Below, piece after piece: positions 32,820 through 43,505 of a stretch of 64,000 bases of DNA. The notes under the pieces were generated by a model. The model ran no database searches. It was not told the DNA's origin and saw only the letters and a program-made list of their open reading frames with translations. How positions within the stretch are numbered: the first letter of the stretch is position 1; each line of letters starts with the position of its first letter. The stretch lies in NCBI GenBank assembly GCA_002077065.1, contig NAJO01000032.1:372001-436000 (forward strand), written 5' to 3'. A program made the position numbers and the translations under genes. This DNA comes from Cryoendolithus antarcticus (Eukaryota; Ascomycota; Dothideomycetes; Cladosporiales; Cladosporiaceae).

Positions 32820-33517
32820 GGCAGTAGAGTTCGACAGCCTACACTCCGGCACTGGGTCGTCTTCGCCATACTCTCCGTCTGCAAGCGCCAGGCATTGCCG
32901 CTATGATGCGGTTCGCCATGTTCATCTCGTAATGGGAAACCTGGTCTTGGATCTAAGGTACTTCGCGTTCTGGGAATCTGGGCAGCCAATGACGCGCGCC
33001 GAGCAGCGACGCGACGTTGACTTTCATTCAAGCATCTTCCATCGACTCTTTTTCATTCCTTCGTCATCCAACAACAACATTCTGGTGGGCAGTCGATCGA
33101 TCTGATACGCATCACCGCACTGGAACATCCTATTCAAGGTGTGTTGCTGACTGAAACCATAGAGGGATGGTAGAGATGACGCCCAAATTCCATTCGATGC
33201 TCCGCGGTAAGCGACCTCAGACCTGCCATAATACTGCATTGGGTTCTAGGTAACTTTCTTTCCAACCTCATTCGCGACCTATCCTACTGCCGTTCGTATC
33301 CCTCTTCATTAAGCTCAGCCGCTGACGGGGTAGTACGTCTGCTGCTTGGGCAGAGTTCGTTCTGCCATGTGGCTCCTCGACTTAGCTCAGAGCATCGGTA
33401 AAGCTAACGTGTAGTGGACATTTATTAATGCACTCTTGAGCCCTGCCAATAGAAGATGTCGCTGCATGCTGATCCCACGTTCTCCCTCTCGCGCGCGACT
33501 CAATACTGTACTGCGGC
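32820..33517. other. Divergent intergenic region
   Basis: This 698-bp stretch lies between the ArAE-like gene (minus) and the phosphatase gene (plus). Both promoters should be here. No coding evidence was found. Confidence 0.5.
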
Positions 33518-34177
33518 ATGCCTCCAATCCTCCACCTAGTCCGTCATGCAGAGGGCTGGCACAACATTGCAGACCACGGAGAAGACATACACGACCCGTT
33601 CCTGACGCCCCACGGCGAAGAGCAATGCAAGCTTCTCCGCGAGAGCTTCTCGTACCATGACGATATAGAGTTGCTTCTGGCCAGCCCAATGAAGCGCACG
33701 ATACAGACCTGCAGACTCTCATTCAAGCAAGTAGTGGACCGTGGTCAACGAATTCTGCTCATGCCACTTGCTCAAGAAGCAAGCAGCACGCAGATGGACA
33801 CCGGCTCCACCGTTGAACAGATCAAGGAGGCTTTCGGCGACTTGGTCGATACGCATCGGGCTGCTGAAGTCCATCCGCATTGGATGAAGAACGTTGGGCG
33901 CTTTGGGCCCGATGCTGAAGCACAGATTGGAAGGGCTAAGGAACTGCGCCAGTTCATCATGGGAAGACCGGAAACGCATATAGTGCTTGTCAGTCACGGA
34001 GCCTTCGCGCATGCCATCACCGGGAACTTCACAAAGGATGGCAAGGAAACGACGCGGATGTGGGAGAACGCCGAGTGTAGGACCTACACTTTCGATGAGA
34101 GCAGTGGAGATGAGGCAAAGATCATTGAGACGGAGGACTCGAAGGGAAGGCGGCCGAGCTTGAGTCTGAAGGACTAA
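33518..34177 (+). CDS. Histidine phosphatase (phosphoglycerate mutase-like) protein
   Basis: Single exon, 219 residues, ATG in GCGGCATGCC. The catalytic motif LVRHAEG lies at residues 7-13 with the nucleophilic His at 10. LTPHGEEQCKLLRE, LLASPMKRTIQTC and the second catalytic His in HIVLVSHGAFAHAI complete the histidine phosphatase pattern. It is a small stand-alone cytosolic member; no signal peptide or fused kinase is present. Substrates in this group range from sugar phosphates to protein phosphotyrosine, so the reaction is a phosphomonoester hydrolysis with unknown physiological substrate. Confidence 0.9.
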   Translation: MPPILHLVRHAEGWHNIADHGEDIHDPFLTPHGEEQCKLLRESFSYHDDIELLLASPMKRTIQTCRLSFKQVVDRGQRILLMPLAQEASSTQMDTGSTVEQIKEAFGDLVDTHRAAEVHPHWMKNVGRFGPDAEAQIGRAKELRQFIMGRPETHIVLVSHGAFAHAITGNFTKDGKETTRMWENAECRTYTFDESSGDEAKIIETEDSKGRRPSLSLKD

Positions 34178-34529
34178 TCGTGAGAGGAGTTATCGATAGA
34201 TTCAATACCGTTTGCATCTTCCGTCCTCTATCACCGGGGTGTGAGCCCAACTTCGGTGAGTCACCTCTAGACACCAATTGAGCGGACCACGACAGCAAGA
34301 TACGTGGTTGAAGTACCATGGAGAGCCTTTCACTTCACCAAATACACGAAATGTCCAAGCACTGCTCTCATGGGGCCTGGCTGCAGCGAGATGGCATTCG
34401 CGGTCAGTCACACAGTAGCACAAGATGCCTCGGGATGCTGAGAGAGAAAGTATAGTGTGGGTCTGATGTATGCCTACTTCAGCATGATTTACGGGGCAGG
34501 CAGTGCTCTGCGCAAACGCTCCATGATTC
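34178..34529. other. Convergent intergenic region
   Basis: This 352-bp stretch lies between the 3' ends of the phosphatase (plus) and the CBM1 gene (minus). Nothing is seen except probable 3' untranslated sequence. Confidence 0.5.
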
Positions 34530-35430
34530 TTATGCAACAGCAGTAGCTCCGTTATAGAAATGGATCTTCGGAGCGGTCAGCAAACTACTATTGTGCAAAA
34601 GGACAGGAAAGTGGACTCACTGTCTCGTCGTAGCAACCAGATGGTGTGCCATAGAGGTACGCCCCAGTGTTGATAAACAGCTGCTGCCCAGTGCAGACAT
34701 ACCATGCTGCCAGATTTCCCCGCGTCACGTTTGCTGCGCTCCAGGTCAACGCATCGCCACTGAATGCGAAGGACCCCCAGCCGTTCTGGGTAGTCGAGAA
34801 GGAGACCGGTAGCAAGGAGCTTGATGGCGTTGCTGGCTGGCCGACATTGGCGTACAATAGTGTCGGGCTTGTTGCAGTGGCAGAGATCAGCTCTACCAGC
34901 TGTCCGTTGACGACATTGAACTGGCCCGCTGTGGTGTAGGAGTTCAAGGTCGCTAGTCCGGTCGTATATTGCGGCGATGTCTGCAGGTACTTGTGGAAGT
35001 TCGGATCTTCAACAGCCCTAATCCAGAGGTATGAACCTTGCAATGTAGAGCCAGGCCCTGATCCACCGCTTGATGCTTTGCTCGTGGTCGTCGTCGCGGA
35101 AGTCGTCGTCTTCGTTGGCGTTGTCGATGCAGGAGCTGGCGTCGTCGTTGTCGATGATGGAGGTGGCGTCGTTGCCGTCGTCGTGGAAGCGCGAGAGCTG
35201 ATCGTTATCGTCGTGGTGCATGCAGACGATGTCGACGAAGAGCTGGCGCTACCCGGCAGACATTGCGAGTAATAAGGGTTGACAACGACGCATGTTGAGC
35301 CAGACACGCAAGTAGTCCCGCCACTGTAGCCGCTACCGCCGCACTGTGCGTAGATCGCTTGCTGGGCGACTGCTGCTGGGACGACGATCAAGCCAGCAGC
35401 CAGCGCCGCGCGTAGCGTTGTCGAAACCAT
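34530..35430 (-). CDS. Secreted CBM1 protein with Thr/Ser linker and unrecognised C-terminal domain
   Basis: Two exons, 35430-34621 and 34565-34530, are preferred and give 281 residues. Residues 1-22 are a signal peptide. A fungal cellulose-binding module (CBM1) follows at about 23-58, with [18 protein letters not shown] and YYSQCLPG. A Ser/Thr/Pro linker of about 75 residues joins it to a C-terminal domain of about 145 residues that I do not recognise ([36 protein letters not shown]). The intron is supported by GTGAGT, GCTGAC and an AAG acceptor, and replaces an unspliced tail ([10 protein letters not shown]) by [11 protein letters not shown]. Extracellular cellulose binding is likely; no catalytic domain is apparent. 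Confidence 0.83.
35081..35250. repeat. Low-complexity trinucleotide tract (linker coding)
   Basis: A GTC/GTT-rich tract encodes the Thr/Ser/Pro linker on the minus strand of the CBM1 gene. Such tracts vary in length easily by slippage. Confidence 0.6.
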
Positions 35431-35780
35431 CTTTGCTGGATGTGTGAAGCTCGAAAGCTAGGCATCGCGCACGACGTAGCCATATAGCTATTGCGACGGC
35501 ACGGAGAGCCTGCATTCGATGCGGCGGGCCTGTTGAAGTGCTGTCGTATGTATATTGCAAGATTGCGCTAACTCGATTCGGCACGGCACTGTCGCAGATG
35601 TACGGCAGCCACATCTACTTCCGTGGCCTCGAGCCTCATCACCAGTCGAGTAGCTGTTATCGATCCTAGTTGCGGAGACGCGAGAGTTTTCTGTCGATAT
35701 AACAACGACTGGCGCTCCGCGTAAATCGCCAGAACCGAAGGACCACAAAAGCTTTTGAGAAGGACTTGAGAGTGCTCAGC
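35431..35780. other. Intergenic, no gene seen
   Basis: This 350-bp stretch is upstream of the CBM1 gene and downstream of the GDSL gene. It should hold the CBM1-gene promoter. Confidence 0.5.
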
Positions 35781-36771
35781 TTAATAAGCAAGAATCGCAG
35801 CTGCAAACACGCCAGCGAGCAGGCCGCTAGCTGCCAATATTGATGGCCTGGATATGCTTGCCGCGCCACGTGGACCTGGTGATTTCAGAGGTGCTCTGCC
35901 GCCAGACTCTGGGGCGGAGATATTTCGGGCAGCAGCGACGATGCCATTGTACCAGACCTCTGCCATTCTGCTGTAGCCATCGTCATTGGGATGTGTTCCG
36001 TCTTTGGTATCTAGCAGCGGTCATCAGCTCATTGTCTCCACGGCACCGTGCCACATGTCTTACTAATGTCGCTGGTAGGCACTGCATCATACATGTCTAC
36101 GATCGCGATTCTCTGACCACGCGATGCCGCTTCCCGAGCGACTCGACGTATGGCGACATTCAGATTCTGCACGCACGTGTTGACCTTCGCGTTCAGGTTC
36201 GGCAGTAGCGACGAAACTACCACTAACGCATCCGCGTCTCTCGTCTTGATGTGATCAAGTAGCGTCCGGTATTGCGAAGGCGCTTCGGAGGGATCTTTCG
36301 CTTTTAGACCGCAATTGTTGGTCCCGATATTGAGCAGGATGACATTTGGTAAGAATTCAAGAGCTCCCGAGACCAGCGTGGCGTTGTCGAGACGCTCGAT
36401 AGTGTAGCCGGAGTAGGCTTCGCAGGCATTGTCTGTCATCGTGCCATGGAATTGTGTGCCGACGTAGGTGACTTCGTTGCCATCGTTTTCCAGACGATCT
36501 TGGAGTTCTTTGCGATAACCATCGCCCGTGGTCGAGCGAAGGCCGGCAGTGATGGAGGCACCGAGTGGGAGGATTCTGAGTTGCATGCCATTGTTGATCG
36601 AGCGACCTTGCAGCACTCCATCATGCTGGTAACTGTGCTGCTCGCTGTATGCGGTTGCTGTGCGGTCAGATATTAGCCACACGAAGTCGATGCTCCAACA
36701 TTTTGACGGGGCTCATTACCACTCAGTACGCCAAGTCCGATCAGCCGCCACTGAAGCTTGGTAAAGAACAT
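35781..36771 (-). CDS. GPI-anchored GDSL/SGNH hydrolase
   Basis: Three exons, 36771-36720, 36657-36064 and 36010-35781, give 291 residues. Exon 1 supplies a signal peptide (MFFTKLQWRLIGLGVLSATA). The SGNH blocks are LGASITAG with the catalytic Ser, LLNIGTNNCG with block III Asn, and DGTHPNDDGY with the catalytic Asp and His, the last in exon 3. The C-terminus has a small-residue region and a hydrophobic tail of about 20 residues (ILAASGLLAGVFAAAILAY), which looks like a GPI-anchor signal. It is therefore probably a cell-wall or membrane-anchored esterase or acetyl-esterase. The substrate is unknown. The first intron is the least certain join but gives both a signal peptide and correct phase. 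Confidence 0.83.
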
Positions 36772-38026
36772 CGTGGACGTTCCAGACTATTGCAGTTTTG
36801 AGCCAGCTGATTACGACGAAGGTATAAGCCTTAAGGTCTCTTGGAAGTAGGCATGGTATTACGAGGCATTTTCATAAGCAAAAGGACACAATTGTGTGAC
36901 GATGGCGCAATGCAAGTGCATCGAGATGTCACTCTCAAGATTTGACCACACGTGCAGCGCTACGGGCGAGTCTAGGTTCTGCAATCGTCAGCCGCTGTGG
37001 AGTGCAAACTACCGCCGGCCATATGTTCCTAGTATACTTATATTCATCATCATCCTGCTTCTCCGGAGCCACTTCCTCGTAAAGTCAGAGCGAAACATAC
37101 CATTTACCCCTTGACAGCGTGACATTCACTGCTATGTGCCGCATACTTGCAGCTGCTTGGTCTCACTCACTCGAAACTGACGGTATCTCGATGCGATTGT
37201 ACCATAAATTCCTATGGGACATTCGCGAGCTCAGTAGACTACGTCTTCCTGCTTGATTACATTACGATTCATCGTCGGCTTTGCAGCAGCACACCATCAG
37301 AGTCGACGGTTGACCTTGGATCAGTTGCAACGGTCCACCGGCATACAGAAACTGAGGTCTGCGATCCGTACGCGCATTCTGCTATCGCTCAAGGTCACCC
37401 ACCCTCGCTGTCTCTCGCGCCCATCGTGGTAACCGCGTCCAGACACGATGAGAGTCAACGAGCATGGTGCTGTTCGCAGACGGCTCGGGCTCACACCCTC
37501 TGATAGTCTCACTCTCCAGGTGTCGATCGTTACAGCTTCGAAGCTTTGCCCAAGTTTCCCTGACCTCAACAGCGCAGCGCAGATAGACGCCGCGAGTTCC
37601 TCATCTCAATCCTCCGAACGATACGGCAGGTTTTATCTCTCTCCGTGTTCCACTTTCTATCCTTCATTGCAGTGTTATTCTTGTGTTTTCTCTCGCAGCT
37701 ATAACTTCTTATTCCCGAGCTCGATTGCGGAGAAGCTACCCTACTACGCGGCAAGACAGGTACACCGTCAGCTCCATTGGTCGTTCAATGCTACAGATGC
37801 TCATGTACTTCCAGCTCTACCATGTAGACGCGGCTCTGTACAACGTGGCCAGGCCCCTAAACGAGGGGTGCAGGTGGGGAGCATTGACTGGCATATCCGG
37901 TGTACCGAATTGGAGCTCGAAGGTATAAGACATGAGGCAGACATGTCAGTCTTGCGCAGCAGAAGCTATACTGCATTCATTTGTCCATTCCCTTTGTCCA
38001 AGGTAGCAACTCCATTCGAACCCACA
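36772..38026. other. Divergent intergenic region with CT-rich leader
   Basis: This 1,255-bp stretch lies between the GDSL gene (minus) and the GMC gene (plus). Part of it, 37448-38026, is open in frame with the GMC gene. Around 37628-37720 the plus strand is pyrimidine-rich, as in fungal core promoters and 5' leaders. Confidence 0.5.
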
Positions 38027-40024
38027 ATGACAGCTTCCGAAACGGTCAAAGGTCACGAGGAGGCATCCGCGCTCTGCAGCGTCGATGACTTCCTTGCGCA
38101 GGAGTATGACTATGTGGTCATTGGAGGAGGTACGGCAGGACTGTGTGTCGCTGCACGCCTGTCAGAGAACCCAGACGTCAAGGTCGGCGTGCTGGAGGCC
38201 GGTAAGAATCTCATGGACGACCCGGCGGTCTATACCCCGGGTCTATACCCTACTATGATCGGTCGTGAGAAATACGACTGGTGCTTCAACACCGTCGAAC
38301 AAGAGCATGCTGGTGGCAAGAAATACTCGATGCCACGAGGCAAGCTTTTGGGCGGCTCTTCCGGCATCAATTACTTGATGTACGTCAGAGGGTCAAAGGG
38401 TGATTACAACGGCTGGGAGGAGGTCGGCAACAAGGGTTGGGGATGGTAAGTGATACCATATCAATGAGATCTTCCTAATTGCCATTAATATGTATCCCTC
38501 AGGGACGGCATCGCACCCTACTTCAACAAGCACCAATGTCTCGACGACATGGGCGACAGGCATCCGGACCCTCAATTCATGCCATTCGCAGCGAGAGACA
38601 AGCACCATGGCGCTGACGGACCAATTCACACCAGCTTCAACGACTACTACGAGGTATGGGCCTACGCTTCTCACCAATAGCACTTGTGGACTAACGAGAG
38701 CCAGCCGTTCGAGCACGACTTCTGCACAGCTGCATATGAGGTCGGAGGGAAGCCCAAGACTTTGTCAGACGCCTGGTCAGGTGACCACATGGGCTTCTAC
38801 AACTCCCTTGCTGCTGTCAATCGCTCGACTGAGAACGGCAGACGCAGCTATGCCGCCACCGGCTATCTACAGCCGAACCAATCTCGCAAGAATCTCAAGG
38901 TCCTGACCGAAGCCATGGTATCAAACATCGTACTCGACGGCAACACCGCGAAGGGTGTATCCTTCAAATACGACGGGAAGAGCCACGAGGTTCGAGCGAC
39001 GAAGGAGGTCATCCTCTCTGCCGGTGTAATACAGAGCCCGCAGATCCTCGAGCTGTCCGGCATTGGCGACTCTGAGGTGCTGAAAGCTGCTGGCGTCGAA
39101 TGCAAGGTCGAGAACAAGCGGGTTGGCGCCAACTTTCAGGATCACGTCCTAGGCGGTGTGATGTACAGCCTCGCTGACGGTGTTCAATCTCTGGAAACTC
39201 TGGCAAATTCCGACTACGCCAAGGCGCAGCAGGAGATCTACGAAAAGTCTGGCAAAGGACCTTATGGAAGTGCTGGCATGACTATGGGATTTGTTAGCTA
39301 TGCCTCTCTCGTCGACAAGGAAACCTTGGATCAGACCATCAAAGAAATTCGAGAGCATTCCATTGCGAAGACTGACTTCGAGAAGGCGACTGAGGAGGTC
39401 ATCATCAAGCAGCTTTCTGATCCGACATTTGCCAACATCCAAACCTTCTGCATTGGCGCCGGCCTCGACGTCTCGAAAGGCTCCGATCAGACCGAATTCT
39501 TTTCTGCACCCACAGAAGGCAAGGGGCGAGTCTCGCTCTTAGTTTGCCTCGAACATCCTCTGTCCCGCGGATCAGTCCACATCACCTCCTCGGACCCCAC
39601 GGCCCACCCACGCATCGACGTGGGCTATCTCAAGCACCCAGTCGATGCGAAGATCCTCGCTGCTGGCATGAAATGGATGGAGAAGATCGCCCAACGCCCG
39701 ATCCTCGCGAAGAGCCTCGGGGATCGCATCCTACCGCCTCAAAATGCGAGTATGGAGTCCGAGGAAGAGCGGATCGAGTACGTGCGAAATCACATCTCGA
39801 CGCAGTACCACATCATTGGGACTTGCGCCATGGGCGACGCGATTGATGAGCGGTTGAGAGTGAAGGGCGTCAACAACTTGCGAGTAGTCGATGCGTCGAC
39901 GTTCCCAGGGCACGTCTCCGGGAATATCATGGCCACTACGTACGCTGTAGGAGAAAAGGGGAGTGACCTAATCAAAGAGGATGACGGGCGGTATCTGAGG
40001 AAGGTGGACTCGCCGCAAAATTAG
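38027..40024 (+). CDS. GMC-family FAD oxidoreductase
   Basis: Three exons, 38027-38445, 38503-38653 and 38705-40024, give 629 residues. The ATG at 38027 is in the strong context CCCACAATGAC. The ADP-binding fold is YDYVVIGGGTAGLCVAARL, ending at LEAGKN. PRGKLLGGSSGINYLMYVRG is the GMC signature 1, and AGVIQSPQILELSGIG is signature 2. The active-site region is TQYHIIGTCAMG and VDASTFPGHVSGNIMATTYA. There is no signal peptide, so it is probably intracellular, unlike secreted glucose or aryl-alcohol oxidases. It oxidises an alcohol group of unknown substrate. An upstream in-frame ATG at 37448 would add 193 residues, judged unlikely. Confidence 0.92.
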
Positions 40025-40406
40025 TAGGCATTTAGTACATCGTAGTAGTGCTGTTTGTACATCAATTCTACCTGGAGTGGCCTGCCGTATACGTCTGTGT
40101 CACAGACGGGAGTAAGCAGTATATCTGATTTGTGACAAGTGGCACCCCGTCTACATGTATCTACCATGCTTCGCCACCATCGCCAAGGACGCCGACCAAG
40201 CGACATCGCGGGCGAAGCGCCAACCTGCAACAGCCTGCGCCGTGATCCCACATTCATTGGTCGTGCAAGCGACTGCATTGTCTCGCCAATGCCGGGATGG
40301 CTCAGTCAACGATATGTAGGCTGAATACTTGAGGCTTCATGGCCGATGACAGTAAGTGTAGATCAAGTCGGCTGCTGAGTCCAGCACCGCCAGTGGCCAT
40401 ACCACC
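40025..40406. other. Intergenic, no gene seen
   Basis: This 382-bp stretch lies between the GMC gene and the second HET gene, both on plus. It should hold the HET-gene promoter. Confidence 0.5.
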
Positions 40407-42239
40407 ATGACTTCTTGCTACGCGCCGCTGAACACCAATGGGCAAGGCACACAATTCCGCATCTTGCACTTACTGCCAGGTCAGCCCTCAGACGAAGTCA
40501 GGTGTTGTCTCCACCAGTTGGGACTTGATGGCAACGTCAGTTACGACGCGCTGTCGTACACCTGGGGCGACCTAAAGGGCACAAAGGAGATTTCGTGCGA
40601 TGGCCACACCCTGAGAGTCACCACGAATCTGCATACCGCACTGCGAAGAGTACGCTCGACTACTGAAGTTAAGCACCTTTGGGCTGACGGCGTCTGCATC
40701 AACCAGCAGGACGTCAACGAGAGGGGCAAGCAAGTGCAGCTGATGAAAAGCATCTTCTCGAATGCTAAGCGTGTTCTCATCTGGCTCGGCGAAGAGGATG
40801 AGACTTCGCACCGTGCCCTGGAGCTCATAGGCGACTTGGCAAAGTCGGTTGATCGTTTCCTGGCGGAGGGTGGTGACATGGACGATGTCGATTTTAACGA
40901 CCCGCTGGCTGAGAAGCATTTCAGTTGCTACAAGAATCCTGAGCAGTTCACTCGTCTTGCTGCGCTAAACACGTTCACCCATCGGACCTGGTTCGCCAGA
41001 GTCTGGGTGGTGCAAGAAGTCTCCATGGCTGCTCGCGCCGAGATCATATACGAGGATCTGAATGTCGACTGGGAGGACTTTACAGTGGCCACGAAAGCCT
41101 ACGACAACCTCAACCTGCACATGGTGGACCACGAGCGTGTCGCGTACATCTCACTCCTTAGACGAGCTCGGGAAGAGTGGCTGTCGGGCACCCACCTCGA
41201 ACTGCTCAGCTTACTATTCCGGTATCGTGCCTTTGGTGCCACGGATCCCAGAGATAAGGTGTATGGGCTCGATGCTTTGACACTACACAAGCACGAAGCA
41301 CTTAAAGTCGACTATAACATTGACGTCGCTACGCTGTACCGGGCAGTGGCAAAGGATGTGCTCCAAACCGAGATGGACTTGACCATACTCTCTGTCCCGA
41401 AGCGATTCGCGGGAGACACCATCGAGGGTCTACCGTCCTGGTGTCCGGACTGGTCTTTCACCCGTCTATGCCCTGGACTGGGTCTTGCCCACTCGGGCAA
41501 CCGGCCCGCCGACATTCACGACATGCGCTACAATGCAAGTGGCGGATCTTGTCTGCAAGAAGTACATCTTCGAGACAACGACACTGCGCTCGGAATCGAT
41601 GCCGTCGTATTGGACGAGATCGCTGCGATCGGTCCAGTGCTAATGACAGACCGAGTACCTCGTACTGTGTACGGCAGCGTTCGTATACCGAAGTGCGCCT
41701 TTGCTCTGGCTGACTGGACCGCCACCGCCGGACTGCTTTCGTCCACAGACAGCAGACCATATGTCACAGGTGAGCCCTTGGCTGACGCGCTCATGCAGAC
41801 ACTGGTCGCCCAGTCTACCACAGAATCAACGGAGGCGCTTCGCAAGGACTACAGCATACTTCAGAACTTCGCCGCGCTCGCCAGGCTGGCACGATGGATA
41901 CCAACATTCACGCCCAGCTTCGTCGCAGAGTCGATGGTTTCTGTGGCTCATCGAAGATTGTTCGGTGGCAAATCAGACACTATGAGCTACGATTTCCGCG
42001 TTGGCCTATCATCTTTGACCGATCGACGGGTTTTCCGCACGGCCAAGGGCTACATCGGTCTAGCTGGCGCGCTTGTCGAAGTCGGAGATCGTGTGGCTGT
42101 CGCCAGAGGCGGTAAAGTACCGTACGTGCTGCGAGAAGCTGAGGGAGGCTGGACTCTGAAGTCGGACTGCTATCTCCGTGGCATCATGAATGGAGAGGCA
42201 TACGACGAAAGCCAACTGGAGCGGCTTTGGCTTGTGTGA
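40407..42239 (+). CDS. HET-domain protein (heterokaryon incompatibility family)
   Basis: Single exon, 610 residues. The HET domain starts near residue 48 and shows YDALSYTWGD, LWADGVCINQQDVNERGKQV, KRVLIWLGEED and FARVWVVQEVSMA. This is the common short-N-terminus type, unlike the HET gene at 448. RDKVYGLDAL and LPSWCPDWS downstream are also often seen in this class. The C-terminal part (about residues 540-600, GLAGALVEVGDRVAVARGG) resembles the small beta region at the end of many HET proteins. The role in allorecognition is inferred from family only. It is nearly adjacent (37 bp) to the convergent NmrA-like gene. Confidence 0.92.
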   Translation: MTSCYAPLNTNGQGTQFRILHLLPGQPSDEVRCCLHQLGLDGNVSYDALSYTWGDLKGTKEISCDGHTLRVTTNLHTALRRVRSTTEVKHLWADGVCINQQDVNERGKQVQLMKSIFSNAKRVLIWLGEEDETSHRALELIGDLAKSVDRFLAEGGDMDDVDFNDPLAEKHFSCYKNPEQFTRLAALNTFTHRTWFARVWVVQEVSMAARAEIIYEDLNVDWEDFTVATKAYDNLNLHMVDHERVAYISLLRRAREEWLSGTHLELLSLLFRYRAFGATDPRDKVYGLDALTLHKHEALKVDYNIDVATLYRAVAKDVLQTEMDLTILSVPKRFAGDTIEGLPSWCPDWSFTRLCPGLGLAHSGNRPADIHDMRYNASGGSCLQEVHLRDNDTALGIDAVVLDEIAAIGPVLMTDRVPRTVYGSVRIPKCAFALADWTATAGLLSSTDSRPYVTGEPLADALMQTLVAQSTTESTEALRKDYSILQNFAALARLARWIPTFTPSFVAESMVSVAHRRLFGGKSDTMSYDFRVGLSSLTDRRVFRTAKGYIGLAGALVEVGDRVAVARGGKVPYVLREAEGGWTLKSDCYLRGIMNGEAYDESQLERLWLV

Positions 42240-42276
42240 TAGTGTGCAAATGTTAGAAGCCTATACCCGTGAACCT

Positions 42277-43287
42277 TTAGCCACACCCACTGTCCGCTTT
42301 GCCGTGGTGCTGATATTGATGCACTACGCCCTCAACCAGCATCTCCAGACTCTCGCCTTTCAGCCCGAGCTTCGTCTTGCCTTCCCCCTTTGAAAATGCC
42401 CCCACAGCATCCACCTCCGCGTCGTATAGCACGCTTCTTCCCACAAGGAACATGCCGGCGTCTGGGAACCCTCGCTTGATTCTCTGCTCCGCTTCTCTCA
42501 GCGTATCTTCCACATCCACCCTGCCAATCTCCCACGTCTGACCCGTAGCCTTCTCGAGCGTGCGCACAACCTCATTCCCGCTCGTGACAAGGCCATTGAG
42601 GTAGATGTACTGGTTCCTAACCTCTTCCCATCGTTCCACAGCAGCCACCACAGCCTGCCCAATCCAGTCGACAGAGCTCGCCGGAAACTTCTGCGCTCCG
42701 TCACCGTGTATCGTAGCAGACTGCCATTTCAGCTCGAATCCCAGGTCCCCGCTCAACAGGCCATGATCCAGCAGTACGCCTGTCGCTACACCGCACCACT
42801 CGATCTTCCCTTCGCTTGCCAATGATCGCAGATGGTCTATCACTCTTTTCCTTTCTTTGTGTGGTGGCAGACGCTCGCAAATCTCTGGATTCGAGGTGTC
42901 GTGGCTGAATTCGGCAGGTATGAATCGAAGTACACCGGCGGATATGGCAATGTCTATGATGCTTGTTTGAAGGTCGAAGTTGCCGCCAGATGTGGTGCTG
43001 ATCAGTAAATTTGGGTTGAGGGACTCGAGGAGAGGTCGGAGGGAGGCGGAGGAGAGGTCGCTGTAGTGGTACGTCGTGTGAGGTGTTGGAGAGGATGGTT
43101 CTTTGGACTGAGTGACTATGTGCACATCATACCCACTGTGGGCAAGGGCGTGGGCGATGGATGAGGAGATGCGGTTGGCCTAGCAAGCATGTTAGAAATC
43201 TATGGTGATAATGCCGCTTGGAGGACTTACGCCAAGCAGGACTACACCCTTGGAAGACCTTGGGTCTCCATTCTCCTTCGCCATCAT
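42277..43287 (-). CDS. NmrA-like / isoflavone-reductase-like NAD(P)-binding protein
   Basis: Two exons, 43287-43231 and 43179-42277, give about 319 residues. The Rossmann start is split by the intron: KGVVLLG joins ANRISSSIAHALAHSGYDV. PNLLISTTSGGNFDLQTSII and LRFIPAEFSHDTSN are typical of the NmrA/PCBER group; RFIPAEFS lies where phenylcoumaran and isoflavone reductases have R(F)xPSEFG. It either reduces a small aromatic compound or senses NAD(P). An in-frame ATG at 43419 would add 44 residues without domain features, so the second of two start choices is preferred. No membrane segment is present. Substrate unknown. Confidence 0.8.
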
Positions 43288-43505
43288 ACTGTTAGATGAA
43301 CAAGTTGTGTTCGCAAGGTGCGCTTTCATGACGGTCTCGGACGAACGGATCACCTCCGCCTCTGACGGTTCCAGTAGATTCACATCAGTCTTCCAAGCGG
43401 CGAGGCTGACATATGGCATATGTGATATAAATCTCGATGGTGGTCAAGCAGGGTCATTGCGTAATGCTTCCACATAGCCCTGCTTTGAAGGTCCACAGCG
43501 AGAGA

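Noticed and set aside
35081..35250. Trinucleotide tract as a separate satellite repeat
   Set aside because: It is simply the coding sequence of the Thr/Ser linker of the CBM1 protein.
37448..38026. Annotating the GMC oxidoreductase with a 193-residue N-terminal extension
   Set aside because: The extension has no domain feature and overlaps a CT-rich leader; the start at 38027 has the best context and gives the normal family N-terminus. Kept only as a finding.
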